16,667 nucleotides of DNA from the NCBI GenBank assembly GCA_041917975.1, contig JAYRWN010000005.1, positions 1 through 16,667 of the forward strand, in the 5' to 3' direction. Shown here in pieces: positions 7,748 to 16,337 of this stretch. The notes beneath the pieces are model-generated. The model was not told the origin of the DNA, made no database searches, and saw only the letters and a program-made list of their open reading frames with translations. A program made the translations under genes and the position numbers. This DNA comes from JAYRWN01 sp041917975. GTDB lineage: Bacteria > Bacteroidota > Bacteroidia > Chitinophagales > Saprospiraceae. Numbering within the stretch: the first letter of the stretch is position 1; every line of letters starts with the position of its first letter.

Positions 7748-9235
7748 ATGACTACACCAAAATCCTATTGGTCTCCTTTGACCATCCTCATGGGTATACT
7801 GGTTTTGGCAGCGGTTCTGACCTGGCTGATTCCGGCAGGCAGCTACAAAACATTGGCATTTGAGGAGGGTACATTTATGTTGAAAACTGCCCAAGAAACA
7901 CATCAGCTGCCCACCGATCAGCGTAGTTTGGATAGTCTCGGCATCCGCATTTCCCTGCCTAGTTTTAAAACGGGAGAAATCCGGCGGCCGGTAGCTGTGC
8001 CTGGCAGTTATCAAAGAGTGGCTGCACAACGTCAAGGTTGGTTGGACGTACTGAAAGCCCCCATCAAAGGTATTTATGAAGCCATCGATGTAATTGTTTT
8101 TCTATTGTTTATCGGCGGGTTTATTCAGGTGTTTTACGCCACCGGAGCGTTGGACAAAGGTATCATGTACCTGACGGTGCGCTTGCGTGGCCGTTACCGC
8201 TGGTTAATCCTCATTTTAGGGTTCCTGTTTTCATTAGGTGGAGCTACTTTTGGTATGGCCGAAGAGAGTCTGGCCTTCTACCCGGTATTGGTGCCGATAT
8301 TTTTAGCAGCCGGATACGATTTAATCGTGCCGGTGGCCGTTCTGTTCATGGGTACTGCCATTGGCAATATTGGAGCTTTTACCAATCCTTTTTCGACCAT
8401 ATTGGCAGCTCACACCGCCGGCGTGGACTGGACCGATGGATTGTATCAGCGGTTGGTCGTTTTTTTTATCACTACCGGTATATATCTTTTTTATGTTTTG
8501 CGGTATGCGGAACGTGTGCGTCGGGACCCAACGTTGTCCTTAGTTGGAAATAATGAAGGGATCTATCGCTGGTCAACCCTCCCTGCTGAGGGTGCGCCGC
8601 TTATGGATGGTAAAACTAAACTGCTGCTGCTGGTTTTCCTGGCTACTTTTATCATCATGGTGATTGGGGTGGTACGCTGGCAATGGTGGCTCACTGAAAT
8701 GACGGTAGTCTTTTTTGGCAGTGCTTTAATCATCGGGTTCCTGGCCAAGCTTTCTGAAAAAATTTTTGTTGAAAAATTTGTGGACGGGGCGGCCGGATTG
8801 TTAGGGGTGAGTTTGGTCATTGGGTTTGCCCGGGGGGTGACGATCATCCTGAATGAAGGCTTAATCTCGGATACCCTGGTTTTCCAAGCCGCGCAGTGGT
8901 TCGAGCATTTACCTCCCGGCCTGTTTGTTACTCTCTTGTTTATTTTATTTTTAGGCTTGACTTTATTTATTGCATCAACGTCCAGTATGGCCGTGTTGAC
9001 CATGCCCATTTTGGGTGCCCTGGCGGTGATGGTAAATGTGCCTGGACGTGAAGTGGTTAATGCTTATATTTTTGGCATGGGGATAATGAATGTAGTTTCA
9101 CCAGTTAATTTGGCTTTGCCTTCATTAGCTTTGGTAGGCTTAAGTTATCGCACCTGGCTCAAGTTTTCCTGGCCCTTGTTGGTCATTTTAGCCTTGGTAT
9201 GTCTTATCGCTCTTTTAATTGGGCTGAAGATGTGA
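7748..9235 (+). CDS. YfcC/DcuC-family membrane transporter (C4-dicarboxylate or basic amino acid type)
   Basis: This 495-residue polytopic membrane protein has roughly eleven to twelve hydrophobic segments, matching the YfcC branch of the DcuC/ArsB-like transporter superfamily. Typical motifs are L-T-W-L-I-P-A-G-S-Y (24-33) at the end of the first helix, then a periplasmic-type insert to about 100. These are followed by G-G-A-T-F-G-M-A-E-E (164-173), G-A-F-T-N-P-F-S-T (209-217), V-D-G-A-A-G-L-L-G-V (345-354) and, late in the protein, A-S-T-S-S-M-A-V-L-T-M-P (409-420) and M-N-V-V-S-P-V-N (447-454). The start is chosen as ATG 7748 because an in-frame ATG at 7664 lies inside the terminator hairpin and would add 28 residues with no family counterpart. 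The protein then begins M-T-T-P-K-S-Y-W-S-P, typical for the family. The gene converges on the GH127 gene, with only 15 bases between stops. The substrate is not determined by sequence; homologues are variously annotated for dicarboxylates, arginine/ornithine or other amino acids. Confidence 0.88.
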   Translation: MTTPKSYWSPLTILMGILVLAAVLTWLIPAGSYKTLAFEEGTFMLKTAQETHQLPTDQRSLDSLGIRISLPSFKTGEIRRPVAVPGSYQRVAAQRQGWLDVLKAPIKGIYEAIDVIVFLLFIGGFIQVFYATGALDKGIMYLTVRLRGRYRWLILILGFLFSLGGATFGMAEESLAFYPVLVPIFLAAGYDLIVPVAVLFMGTAIGNIGAFTNPFSTILAAHTAGVDWTDGLYQRLVVFFITTGIYLFYVLRYAERVRRDPTLSLVGNNEGIYRWSTLPAEGAPLMDGKTKLLLLVFLATFIIMVIGVVRWQWWLTEMTVVFFGSALIIGFLAKLSEKIFVEKFVDGAAGLLGVSLVIGFARGVTIILNEGLISDTLVFQAAQWFEHLPPGLFVTLLFILFLGLTLFIASTSSMAVLTMPILGALAVMVNVPGREVVNAYIFGMGIMNVVSPVNLALPSLALVGLSYRTWLKFSWPLLVILALVCLIALLIGLKM

Positions 9236-9250
9236 TTTGAATGTTACTTG

Positions 9251-11212
9251 CTAATAATTAATTTTTACATCCTTTACTTTGGTTGGCAACCACACCTGCA
9301 TGGCGCTGGGTCCTCGATTGGCCCAGGTGTAATATGGAATAGCGACCATAGTCGCAGGTTTTAATACCAATTTGGTGCCGGTGGCATTGGGCGTGAAGGT
9401 CGGCACCGAGGCAGTGATTGCGGTCACTTTCTCATCCAGGATTGATTTTTCGGAGGTCGAAAATTTTATTTTGTCATTCATGAGAAAATGCCAGGCTTGT
9501 CCGCCGTGATCTACACCTTCCACACAATAGACCAGCGGACCCCGTTGGATAGCCAGCCGATGTTGATTTTGGTTTACCTCTTGCCTCGATTTTAATAAGC
9601 GCACCGGCATGGGCAGATCAAGGGTTATCCGGTCGCCCTTCTGCCAAACCCGTTCCACCACCGCATAGCCGTTCTGAAATGGATAGGATGTTTTTGTGCC
9701 ATTGATTAATACGGTTACCGGCTCATTTACCGCCGTGGTAAAGGTATAGATACCTCCGGGTACAGCCTGACCGTTAGCCCAGTTGGGAATGCGCAGATAG
9801 ACCTTAAATTGCTCAGCACGGTCCGGGTCAATAAATATCTCTTGTTTTTTTTGCCAGGGCATTTGACTGGATTGACGAATCTTGATGTTTTGACCGTTAA
9901 GGGTAATATTGGTTTCACTGCTGATGTAAAGGTTAATCCATAGGCTTCGTTCCCCTAGACCATAAACATAATTTCCGACGGAAGCCACCAAGCGGGCTAT
10001 GTTGGACGGACAACAGGCGGTGCCGAACCATTCCCGGCGGCTGTGTTGACCTTTGGAAGCCAATGGATTGCCATAAAAGAACCGATCACCGGTAAGCGAA
10101 ATCCCGTCCAGAGCTCCATTGTATAAACTGCGCTCCAGGATGTCCATGTATTTGCCATCACCGGTCAACTGACTCATGCGCTGATTCCAGAAGACCATAC
10201 CTACAGAGGCACAGGTTTCACAGTAGGCCTGTTCATTAGGGAGATCATAATCAACGGAAAAGCCCTCATTACTGCCGGATGATCCAATACCGCCGGTGAC
10301 ATACATGTTGCGGTGGATAACATCCTCCCACACGGTTTTCATGGCGGACATATACCCGTTGTTACCGGTTATGGCGGCCACATCTGCGGCTCCGGTGTAC
10401 AGATACATGGCCCGGACAGCATGCCCGGTTATTTCCGTTTGCTGGTGAACCGGTACCGCATCCTGACAATACGCCGGATCTTTCCATTGATCCCAAATGA
10501 CTCCTTTGCCATGCCCATGCCCACGCTGCGCTAAAAACCAATCGGCCAGGGACAAATACCGTTCTTCTCCGGTAGTTCTATATAATTTCACCAGGGCTAG
10601 TTCTATTTCCTGGTGTCCGCTTACCCAGGGCCGGTTAACCTGTCTGAAGGTGCGATCGATATGATCGGCAAAGCGAATGGCCACATCCAATAACTTGCGT
10701 TTACCGGTGGCCTGGTAATAAGCCACCGCCGCTTCAAACAGATGACCCGCACAGTAGTCCTCATGTTTTTCCATATCCGTCCAGCGTCCTTGCAAGCCCT
10801 TCAAAGAGTAATAGGTGTTCAGATATCCATCCGGCTCTTGTGCGGCGGCTATTTTGTTGATCCAATCATCGGCTTTTTGCTCCAATGTGTTATCGCGGGT
10901 GGTTTGTAAAGTAAAGGCTATGGCTTCCAGCGCTTTATACACATCGCTATCATCATAATAAATGCCCTCATGCAGCTCTCCTTGTTTTCTGGCCACTTTT
11001 TCGAAGTTTTTAATGCGCGGTGTTTTTATTTCTGTCTGGAGAATACAGGCGCTCAAAGTCGCAGTGCCAACTTTTTTGATTTTGGGTTGCCAAAAGTCGT
11101 CGGTTATTGTGACCTGATCGAAACTGACGGCCGAATATAATTGCTGATGGCCCTGGGAGTGACCTAAATAAGGGTACCACAAAGCGATGATTACTAAGAC
11201 CTTTATGTTCAT
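9251..11212 (-). CDS. Exported GH127-like beta-L-arabinofuranosidase (DUF1680 family)
   Basis: At 653 residues this matches the beta-L-arabinofuranosidase GH127 family. Its characterised member HypBA1 removes beta-L-arabinofuranose from hydroxyproline-rich plant glycoproteins using a zinc-bound cysteine nucleophile. The metal and nucleophile site is intact: Y-C-E-T-C-A-S (330-336, E332 and C334) and T-A-C-C-P-S-N-I-A-R (398-407, C400 and C401). Other likely active-site residues are H157 (G-H-L-F-E-A-A), H200 (G-H-Q-E-I-E-L-A-L), H264 (T-G-H-A-V-R) and E316 (G-S-N-E-G-F), which fits the acid/base position. The barrel spans about 30-420 and a beta-rich C-terminal part follows. The N-terminus (residues 1-20, ending G-H-S-Q) is a Sec signal peptide, so the enzyme acts outside the cytoplasm. 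It is divergent from the secreted protein gene at 11292 (79 bases) and convergent with the transporter. No SusC/SusD or other arabinan genes are adjacent. Related families GH137/GH142/GH146 share parts of this fold, so exact specificity is open. Confidence 0.9.
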   Translation of the reverse strand: MNIKVLVIIALWYPYLGHSQGHQQLYSAVSFDQVTITDDFWQPKIKKVGTATLSACILQTEIKTPRIKNFEKVARKQGELHEGIYYDDSDVYKALEAIAFTLQTTRDNTLEQKADDWINKIAAAQEPDGYLNTYYSLKGLQGRWTDMEKHEDYCAGHLFEAAVAYYQATGKRKLLDVAIRFADHIDRTFRQVNRPWVSGHQEIELALVKLYRTTGEERYLSLADWFLAQRGHGHGKGVIWDQWKDPAYCQDAVPVHQQTEITGHAVRAMYLYTGAADVAAITGNNGYMSAMKTVWEDVIHRNMYVTGGIGSSGSNEGFSVDYDLPNEQAYCETCASVGMVFWNQRMSQLTGDGKYMDILERSLYNGALDGISLTGDRFFYGNPLASKGQHSRREWFGTACCPSNIARLVASVGNYVYGLGERSLWINLYISSETNITLNGQNIKIRQSSQMPWQKKQEIFIDPDRAEQFKVYLRIPNWANGQAVPGGIYTFTTAVNEPVTVLINGTKTSYPFQNGYAVVERVWQKGDRITLDLPMPVRLLKSRQEVNQNQHRLAIQRGPLVYCVEGVDHGGQAWHFLMNDKIKFSTSEKSILDEKVTAITASVPTFTPNATGTKLVLKPATMVAIPYYTWANRGPSAMQVWLPTKVKDVKINY

Positions 11213-11291
11213 AAAACCGTTGATGTTAATTGTTCAATAAAAATATAAACCCAGGTGGTAAAAACAGATAAATTAGGCAGATTTGTCATAA

Positions 11292-13601
11292 ATGAAAGGA
11301 TTCCATACATATTGGCGGTATTTCTGCACGGCATGGTGTGGTCTGGGATTTGCTTTTACGCTGGCCGGGCAATCGCCGGCGGGGTGGGAGAGGCGTGTAT
11401 TGTTGGACTCTAACGATTACATCCCTATTTGTATTACCAAAGATGGGCAGGGCGGTTACATCACCGGAGGGCAATCCCGTCGGGTAGATGACAAACATTG
11501 GTTCGGGATGATCATGGCCATAGATAAAAATCATCAGGTCCGCTGGGTGCTGATCAATAGGGCCGATACGGTAGGTAACATTAACCGGATCAAACAACTG
11601 CGCGACGGTCAATTTATAGCTTTAAACAATTTTTGGTTTGGCCAGGGAAGCAGTGGATGGGCGCAGGCCGGGCTGACCTGGATTAAGTTTGATGCGGATG
11701 GCCAGATTGTTTGGCATAAAAGTGAACGCACCGGTGTGACCGCTCTGCCTGCCGGGGTAGATTTTATAGAAAATGAAGCCGGGGAGATCATTACCCTGGG
11801 ATATCATCAAAACCCGCTGAGTATCAATAAACTAAATTCAGCTGGTGAAGTCATCTGGCACCCCTTTGGATCCACCTCTGGATTTTTTGCAGCCAGCGCC
11901 ATACAGGCTATTTCTCCTCAAGAATTTATGGTGATCGGGTCATCTTCATCCTCGCGACATAATAACATCAACCGCGGTTTGGTATTAAAAATATTAGATA
12001 ACGGAGGGTCTCCTCAGCTGCTGTGGGCTAAAAATTATCTTACCGATGTAGATGTTAACTTTCATAAAATATTTCCGACTAAAGATGGTTGGCTCATCTA
12101 TGGAGAAGTTAATCCAGGTGGACATTTGCTGGTTAAAATTAATGCCTCAGGGGAGGTTATTTGGTCCAGATCTTATCACCCCGAATTGGTAGCTTATCAG
12201 CCTAAAGAGGCAGCGGTGGATCGTCATGGACAGATATTGATGATGGGCTTTTATAAAAACCGTGCTGTCTTAATTAAAGTTAATGAAGCCGGAGAACTAC
12301 TCTGGTCGCGTCGCGTGGAGGCTGAAGAAGGAACCCTCCGCGTGCTTATAGCTGATGATGCGGATAATTGGCTCGGTGCAGGAACAGGGTTTAAATACCA
12401 TCTTCCCAGCGATCAGGGCTTCGATTTTTACCTCACCGCTCTAGCTGGTCATGGAAACTTACCGTCTTGTATCAGTTCTGTTCAAGCGGTCCAAACCAGG
12501 ACACTTTCCTTTTCAGTGATTCCACCCGATTTTCAGGCCTCCCAAAGTAATTATTCTTTTTTTCAGGATTATCCCTTGATCGCCGATCGATTTTCTTTAC
12601 CGGATAGTGTTATTTGTCCCTGTGTGACCAGCCAGCAATTTGATGACCAAGTGTGCCTCGGTGATAGTGTGCTGATCGGGGGCCGGTTTTATAAACCGCC
12701 TTTCCAAACTAATCTTGTTTTAACCAACCAATACGGTTGTGACAGCCTGTTGTTTATTGACCTAAAGAATGGGTATGGACATAACCTAGACGTAACCGAA
12801 CACATCTGTAGCGGTGATACCCTGTGGATAAATGGCGCACCCATAGTCAGCACCGGCGACTATGAAGGATATTATCTTAACGAGTCCGGTTGTGACAGCC
12901 TGGTGACCCTGAAGGTCATGGTTCATCCGCGCTATTCCCGGCACGACACCGTAGAACTCTGTCCGAATACCAGGATAACCTTAGGAAATATGACCATTGA
13001 CCGTCCCGGGGATTATCCAGTGCTGCATAAAACGATTCATGGATGTGATAGTATGATTCACGTCCATGTGTTAAAAAGTGAAAAAAAGGAAACCAGAACC
13101 ACGCTTATTGACCTGTCATATAACCGGGGAACAAACATCACCTTAGAACCTTGTTCCATTGGAGACCGGTATAGCTGGAATGCTTCGCCAGAATTAATCT
13201 GTCCGGACTGCCCTACCCAGGATTTAACCATTACTACCGATGTTACTTTAGACTTGCACATATATACAAATACCGAGTGCCCCGATACCTGCCGCTATAG
13301 AATCCAGGCCGTGGAGGTGAAACCGGCGGATTTAGGCTTGCCCAATGTTTTTTCTCCCAATGGCGATGGCATTAATGATGTGTTTTTACCAAATTTTAGC
13401 GCTGTTAGGGTTATTTCCTTGGCGATATTTGATCGGTGGGGCCGGCTTATCCATTACACCGCGGGGCCCGAGGCGAGTTGGGATGGCTTAGCTCATGGTC
13501 AGCGGGTTCCTCCCCAGGTTTATGTCTACCGGCTAAACTATTTTGACCCGGCAACCAATCAGGAAAAAAGCCTTTTGGGTGATGTCACCGTGATCCGTTG
13601 A
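11292..13601 (+). CDS. Secreted propeller-like protein with cysteine repeats and a type IX (type B) C-terminal sorting domain
   Basis: This 769-residue protein has three visible parts. After a signal peptide (hydrophobic about 10-25, then L-A-G-Q-S), residues 35-390 contain six copies of a short strand pattern ending in Gly-x-x-x-Trp. Examples are K-F-D-A-D-G-Q-I-V-W, K-L-N-S-A-G-E-V-I-W, K-I-N-A-S-G-E-V-I-W and K-V-N-E-A-G-E-L-L-W, as in PQQ-like or similar beta-propellers. Residues about 452-597 are three repeats, each with a leading Cys (455, 506, 557) and a later G-C-D-S (Cys 483, 534, 585), spaced exactly 51 residues. The C-terminus, N-V-F-S-P-N-G-D-G-I-N-D (685-696) then I-F-D-R-W-G-R and W-D-G, is the gliding-motility-associated/CHU_C domain, a type B sorting signal for the type IX secretion system. 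The protein is therefore exported across the outer membrane and either released or attached there. No catalytic motif is visible; it may bind ligands or be structural. It is divergent from the GH127 gene. Confidence 0.9.
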   Translation: MKGFHTYWRYFCTAWCGLGFAFTLAGQSPAGWERRVLLDSNDYIPICITKDGQGGYITGGQSRRVDDKHWFGMIMAIDKNHQVRWVLINRADTVGNINRIKQLRDGQFIALNNFWFGQGSSGWAQAGLTWIKFDADGQIVWHKSERTGVTALPAGVDFIENEAGEIITLGYHQNPLSINKLNSAGEVIWHPFGSTSGFFAASAIQAISPQEFMVIGSSSSSRHNNINRGLVLKILDNGGSPQLLWAKNYLTDVDVNFHKIFPTKDGWLIYGEVNPGGHLLVKINASGEVIWSRSYHPELVAYQPKEAAVDRHGQILMMGFYKNRAVLIKVNEAGELLWSRRVEAEEGTLRVLIADDADNWLGAGTGFKYHLPSDQGFDFYLTALAGHGNLPSCISSVQAVQTRTLSFSVIPPDFQASQSNYSFFQDYPLIADRFSLPDSVICPCVTSQQFDDQVCLGDSVLIGGRFYKPPFQTNLVLTNQYGCDSLLFIDLKNGYGHNLDVTEHICSGDTLWINGAPIVSTGDYEGYYLNESGCDSLVTLKVMVHPRYSRHDTVELCPNTRITLGNMTIDRPGDYPVLHKTIHGCDSMIHVHVLKSEKKETRTTLIDLSYNRGTNITLEPCSIGDRYSWNASPELICPDCPTQDLTITTDVTLDLHIYTNTECPDTCRYRIQAVEVKPADLGLPNVFSPNGDGINDVFLPNFSAVRVISLAIFDRWGRLIHYTAGPEASWDGLAHGQRVPPQVYVYRLNYFDPATNQEKSLLGDVTVIR
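11517..12305 (+). repeat. Six degenerate propeller-blade-like repeats (Gly-x-x-x-Trp strands)
   Basis: Within the secreted protein, a strand of the form hydrophobic-x-Asp/Asn-x-x-Gly-x-hydrophobic-x-Trp recurs, ending at residues 85, 141, 189, 245, 291 and 338. The spacing is about 46-56 residues. This periodicity is typical of beta-propeller blades. The copies are diverged at DNA level, so this is a protein repeat and not a recent duplication. Confidence 0.7.
12645..13082 (+). repeat. Three 51-residue cysteine repeats
   Basis: Three tandem units share a leading Cys-x-x-(Asp/Thr)-(Ser/Thr/Arg) segment, a short Gly-containing strand pair and a closing Gly-Cys-Asp-Ser. The leading cysteine codons begin at 12654, 12807 and 12960, exactly 153 bases apart, and the closing cysteines keep the same period. 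Each unit probably has one disulfide. Repeats of this kind are familiar in secreted proteins of Saprospiria, placed just before the sorting domain. Confidence 0.85.
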
Positions 13602-13684
13602 ATAAAGAAACATTCACCAAATAAGATCGGATGCGGTTAGGCCGGGCATGGATAAACCTCTATCTTAGCCCTGAATACTTTTTT

Positions 13685-15508
13685 ATGTATCGTACATTGC
13701 GCGAGGCCGTTCTCGATCTGGAAAAACATGGTTTGTTGGTGCGCCTGGAGCAACCGGTGGATGCTCATTTAGAATTAGCAGAAATACACCGGCAAGTGTC
13801 TGCAGCCGGAGGCCCGGCGCTGTGGTTTACCCGGATATCCGGAAGTCCATTTCAGGCAGTCTCTAACTTGTACGGCAGTAAGGAACGCATACATTTTTTA
13901 TTCCGGCATACCCTGGAGCGGGTGGAACAGCTCATCCGGGCGAAAGCGGATCCCGGGGCGGTTTTACGTCAGCCGGGTTCCTGGTTGAATTTAGCCCGTA
14001 CCGCCTTAACCGCCTTACCCCGGCGGACCGTTTCCCTGCCTGTGCTGAAGCATCGCACCACGGTGTCCCAATTGCCTCAACTGGTTTCCTGGCCTATGGA
14101 TGGGGGCGGTTTTATTACTTTACCTCAGGTGATGACCCTGCCTCCCGGAGAAAAAAACCTGATGAAGTCCAACATCGGCATGTACCGCATCCAGATGACC
14201 GGCAATGAGTACCTTAAAGACCAGGAGGTGGGTATGCATTACCAGCTGCACCGGGGCATCGGCGTCCATCATACGGCGTATAACGAGCGGGAGGAGCCCT
14301 TTCGCTGCGCTATTTTTGTGGGAGGACCACCGGCACATGCTTTTGCCGCGATTATGCCTTTGCCGGAAGGGTTATCGGAAGTCACCTTTGCCGGACTCCT
14401 GGGCGGGCGGCGCTACCGTTATGGCTGGTGGCAGGACTATCCCATTCATGCGGATGCGGACTTTTGTCTGGTGGGCGTAATCAGTAAACAAGAGCGTAAA
14501 CCGGAAGGACCGTTTGGAGATCATCTGGGTTATTACAGTCTGAAGCATGATTTTCCGGTGATGAACGTAGAGCAGGTGTTTCACCGGCCCGATCCCTTGT
14601 GGCACCTCACGGTGGTGGGACGACCGCCCCAGGAAGATAGTTTTTTTGGCTACCTCATTCACGAACTGGTGGGCCCGCTGACTACGGCCGAGTTTCCCGG
14701 ATTGGAAGAAGTGCATGCCGTAGATGCGGCCGGAGTGCATCCTTTGTTATTGGCCATCGGACAGGAACGTTATATGCCTTTCCGGGAAAAAAAGCCGGAA
14801 GAAATCCTCACCATTGCCCATCATTTATTGGGTAAGGGGCAGACCTCTTTAGCCAAATATGTGATTATCGCCGCCCGGGATGATCATCAACAGTTGCACA
14901 CCCATGACATTGGGGCTTATTTCAGACATGTTCTGGAGCGGGTGGATTGGCGCCGGGACCTGCATTTTCAGACCAACACCACCATCGATACGCTGGATTA
15001 CAGTGGCCAAGGGTGGAATGCCGGATCAAAAGTAGTGATCGCCTGTCGGGGGCCCAAATTGCGTGAGTTGGGTACTGAACCTCCGGCTTTGCGCTTACCG
15101 GCCGGATTCGAACAGGTCAGTGTGGCCCTGCCTGGCGTCTTAGCCCTGCAGGGACCCGTTTATCACCAGCCATTGCAGGGGCATCTGGATAGTGAAACGC
15201 TGGCCGCCTACCTGCAAGGCCAGGCTCTGGAAGCCTGGCCGCTGATCGTGATTTGTGATGATGCATCTTTTCTGGCCCAGACCTTAAATAATTTTTTATG
15301 GGTCACCTTTACCCGTTCTAACCCAGCTACCGATATCCATGGGGTAGGGGCCATGGTCCAATTTAAACATTGGGGCTGCACGGGGTCTTTGATCATCGAT
15401 GCCCGCAAAAAACCACACCATGCCCCGGAACTTATTCCGGATGAAAAAGTACAACAAAAAGTGAGGGAATTTTTAGGTAAACATGCGGTGCTGAAAAAAT
15501 GGGTTTAG
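13685..15508 (+). CDS. UbiD-family prenylated-FMN-dependent decarboxylase (menaquinone-type)
   Basis: This protein of 607 residues belongs to the UbiD family, which decarboxylates aromatic or unsaturated acids with prenylated FMN made by UbiX. Visible landmarks are N-I-G-M-Y-R-I-Q (163-170; metal ligand N163 and catalytic Arg168), Q-L-H-R-G (187-191, H189), G-L-S-E-V-T-F-A-G-L-L-G-G (229-241, E232) and E-G-P-F-G-D-H-L-G-Y-Y (274-284, acidic pair E274/D279). The Asp at the second position also occurs in E. coli UbiD. The protein is about 110 residues longer than the roughly 500 typical of E. coli UbiD, which fits the longer form found in Bacteroidota. ATG 13685 is chosen because it gives M-Y-R-T-L-R-E-A-V-L-D-L-E, the normal UbiD N-terminus; an in-frame ATG at 13631 would add 18 unrelated residues. 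Menaquinone synthesis is the likely pathway by analogy, but no other quinone gene is near. Its stop is 9 bases from the end of the opposing gene. Confidence 0.9.
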   Translation: MYRTLREAVLDLEKHGLLVRLEQPVDAHLELAEIHRQVSAAGGPALWFTRISGSPFQAVSNLYGSKERIHFLFRHTLERVEQLIRAKADPGAVLRQPGSWLNLARTALTALPRRTVSLPVLKHRTTVSQLPQLVSWPMDGGGFITLPQVMTLPPGEKNLMKSNIGMYRIQMTGNEYLKDQEVGMHYQLHRGIGVHHTAYNEREEPFRCAIFVGGPPAHAFAAIMPLPEGLSEVTFAGLLGGRRYRYGWWQDYPIHADADFCLVGVISKQERKPEGPFGDHLGYYSLKHDFPVMNVEQVFHRPDPLWHLTVVGRPPQEDSFFGYLIHELVGPLTTAEFPGLEEVHAVDAAGVHPLLLAIGQERYMPFREKKPEEILTIAHHLLGKGQTSLAKYVIIAARDDHQQLHTHDIGAYFRHVLERVDWRRDLHFQTNTTIDTLDYSGQGWNAGSKVVIACRGPKLRELGTEPPALRLPAGFEQVSVALPGVLALQGPVYHQPLQGHLDSETLAAYLQGQALEAWPLIVICDDASFLAQTLNNFLWVTFTRSNPATDIHGVGAMVQFKHWGCTGSLIIDARKKPHHAPELIPDEKVQQKVREFLGKHAVLKKWV

Positions 15509-15517
15509 TAGAAATCA

Positions 15518-16018
15518 CTAAACAATTAAAGCGGATTGTTTTGCTTTCACTTTCTCCACATACCCGGCAAAATAAAAAGGAATATTATCTTCTTTCCCTT
15601 TGACTAATCTACCTTCAACTTTGTCAAAAGCTAAAATGGAGGCCTCAAATTCAGGTTGTCCGGTAACTAAAATGGGTTGATTCAAAGCATCATACCAATA
15701 ATATTTACCTCCGAAATTTTGACGGGCTACTTCAAATACATAGGCCCCGACTGATCGAATAAAATTGTTCTTTTGAACTTCGGTGAGATCAGGGTAGACA
15801 TCTATGGCATTTTCACAGATATAATCTACAACCACTAAACTGTTGACTGAAAAATCGAGCCCTTTATAGCGATTTATGCTCCGATCAACAAAATGATTTG
15901 CTGCTGTTAACATATCCTGAGTGAACTCATCTAATGTCTCATTGGAATTCACTTTTTTATCATTTATTTCATTGAGTGTATTGCTTTGATTTTTCTTAAA
16001 AAAATTAAATAGCCCCAT
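15518..16018 (-). CDS. Hypothetical AT-rich cytosolic protein, 166 residues
   Basis: I do not recognise this gene with confidence. The product starts M-G-L-F-N-F-F-K-K-N, a short amphipathic N-terminus without a cleavable signal, followed by a polar linker to about residue 25. The rest appears to be one compact alpha/beta domain. It contains S-V-G-A-Y-V-F-E-V-A-R-Q-N-F-G-G-K-Y-Y-W (89-108), which recalls the 'G-A-Y-x-G-E ... G-G-x-W' pattern of small DUF3806-like or immunity-type proteins. Acidic and lysine residues are frequent and there are no membrane segments. Its base composition is much more AT-rich than that of the UbiD gene it converges on (9 bases between stops), which may point to transfer. 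A weak promoter-like pair lies upstream on the minus strand (CAAA at 16062-16065 and GGAAGGTA at 16032-16039, read in reverse). The coding call is supported by the long uninterrupted frame and plausible composition; function is unknown. Confidence 0.7.
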   Translation of the reverse strand: MGLFNFFKKNQSNTLNEINDKKVNSNETLDEFTQDMLTAANHFVDRSINRYKGLDFSVNSLVVVDYICENAIDVYPDLTEVQKNNFIRSVGAYVFEVARQNFGGKYYWYDALNQPILVTGQPEFEASILAFDKVEGRLVKGKEDNIPFYFAGYVEKVKAKQSALIV

Positions 16019-16133
16019 AGCAACAGAATTAGGAAGGTATGTTAATATTAATGGGCTAAGACAAATTCCGGGCCAATCTTCATGCCGTGGATGCTTTTTA
16101 GCGTTAATAAATGAATACAGCCTTGACTTTCGG

Positions 16134-16163
16134 GCCTGCCGAGCACGCTTCGGCGCAGGCAGG
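16134..16163. repeat. GC-rich REP-like inverted repeat
   Basis: GCCTGC (16134-16139) pairs with GCAGGC (16155-16160), continuing with CGA (16140-16142) against TCG (16150-16152). This gives a 9-bp stem with a two-base bulge and a small loop; CCTGCC and GGCAGG offer an alternative register. The element stands out as strongly GC-rich in an AT-rich spacer. It resembles dispersed intergenic palindromes seen in many Bacteroidota genomes, which is recalled and not verified here. It is not followed by a T-run, so a simple terminator is unlikely. Confidence 0.5.
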
Positions 16164-16337
16164 TTGGTCTTTTAAGCTGAAAGTGACAATCTAAGGATTG
16201 ATCTGCTGTGTTAATTGTCAATAACCATACTTCCCTCTCGACTTCACTTTAAAATATTTAAATGCCTTTTATTAGTTTACACCTTATTGTAGGCTTTTAT
16301 ACGATGAACCAAAAAAAATTCCCAATGCTTAGTATGA

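Noticed and set aside
8563..9009. Antisense 148-codon frame inside the transporter gene
   Set aside because: The opposite strand encodes a clear transporter with conserved motifs across this stretch; the antisense product is rich in Lys/Thr/Pro typical of shadow frames opposite membrane proteins.
13631..13684. 18-residue N-terminal extension of the UbiD protein
   Set aside because: The conserved UbiD N-terminus begins at the ATG at 13685; the extra residues have no family counterpart.
14372..14740. Antisense 122-codon frame inside the UbiD gene
   Set aside because: It lies opposite the most conserved part of the UbiD family and has no family resemblance of its own.
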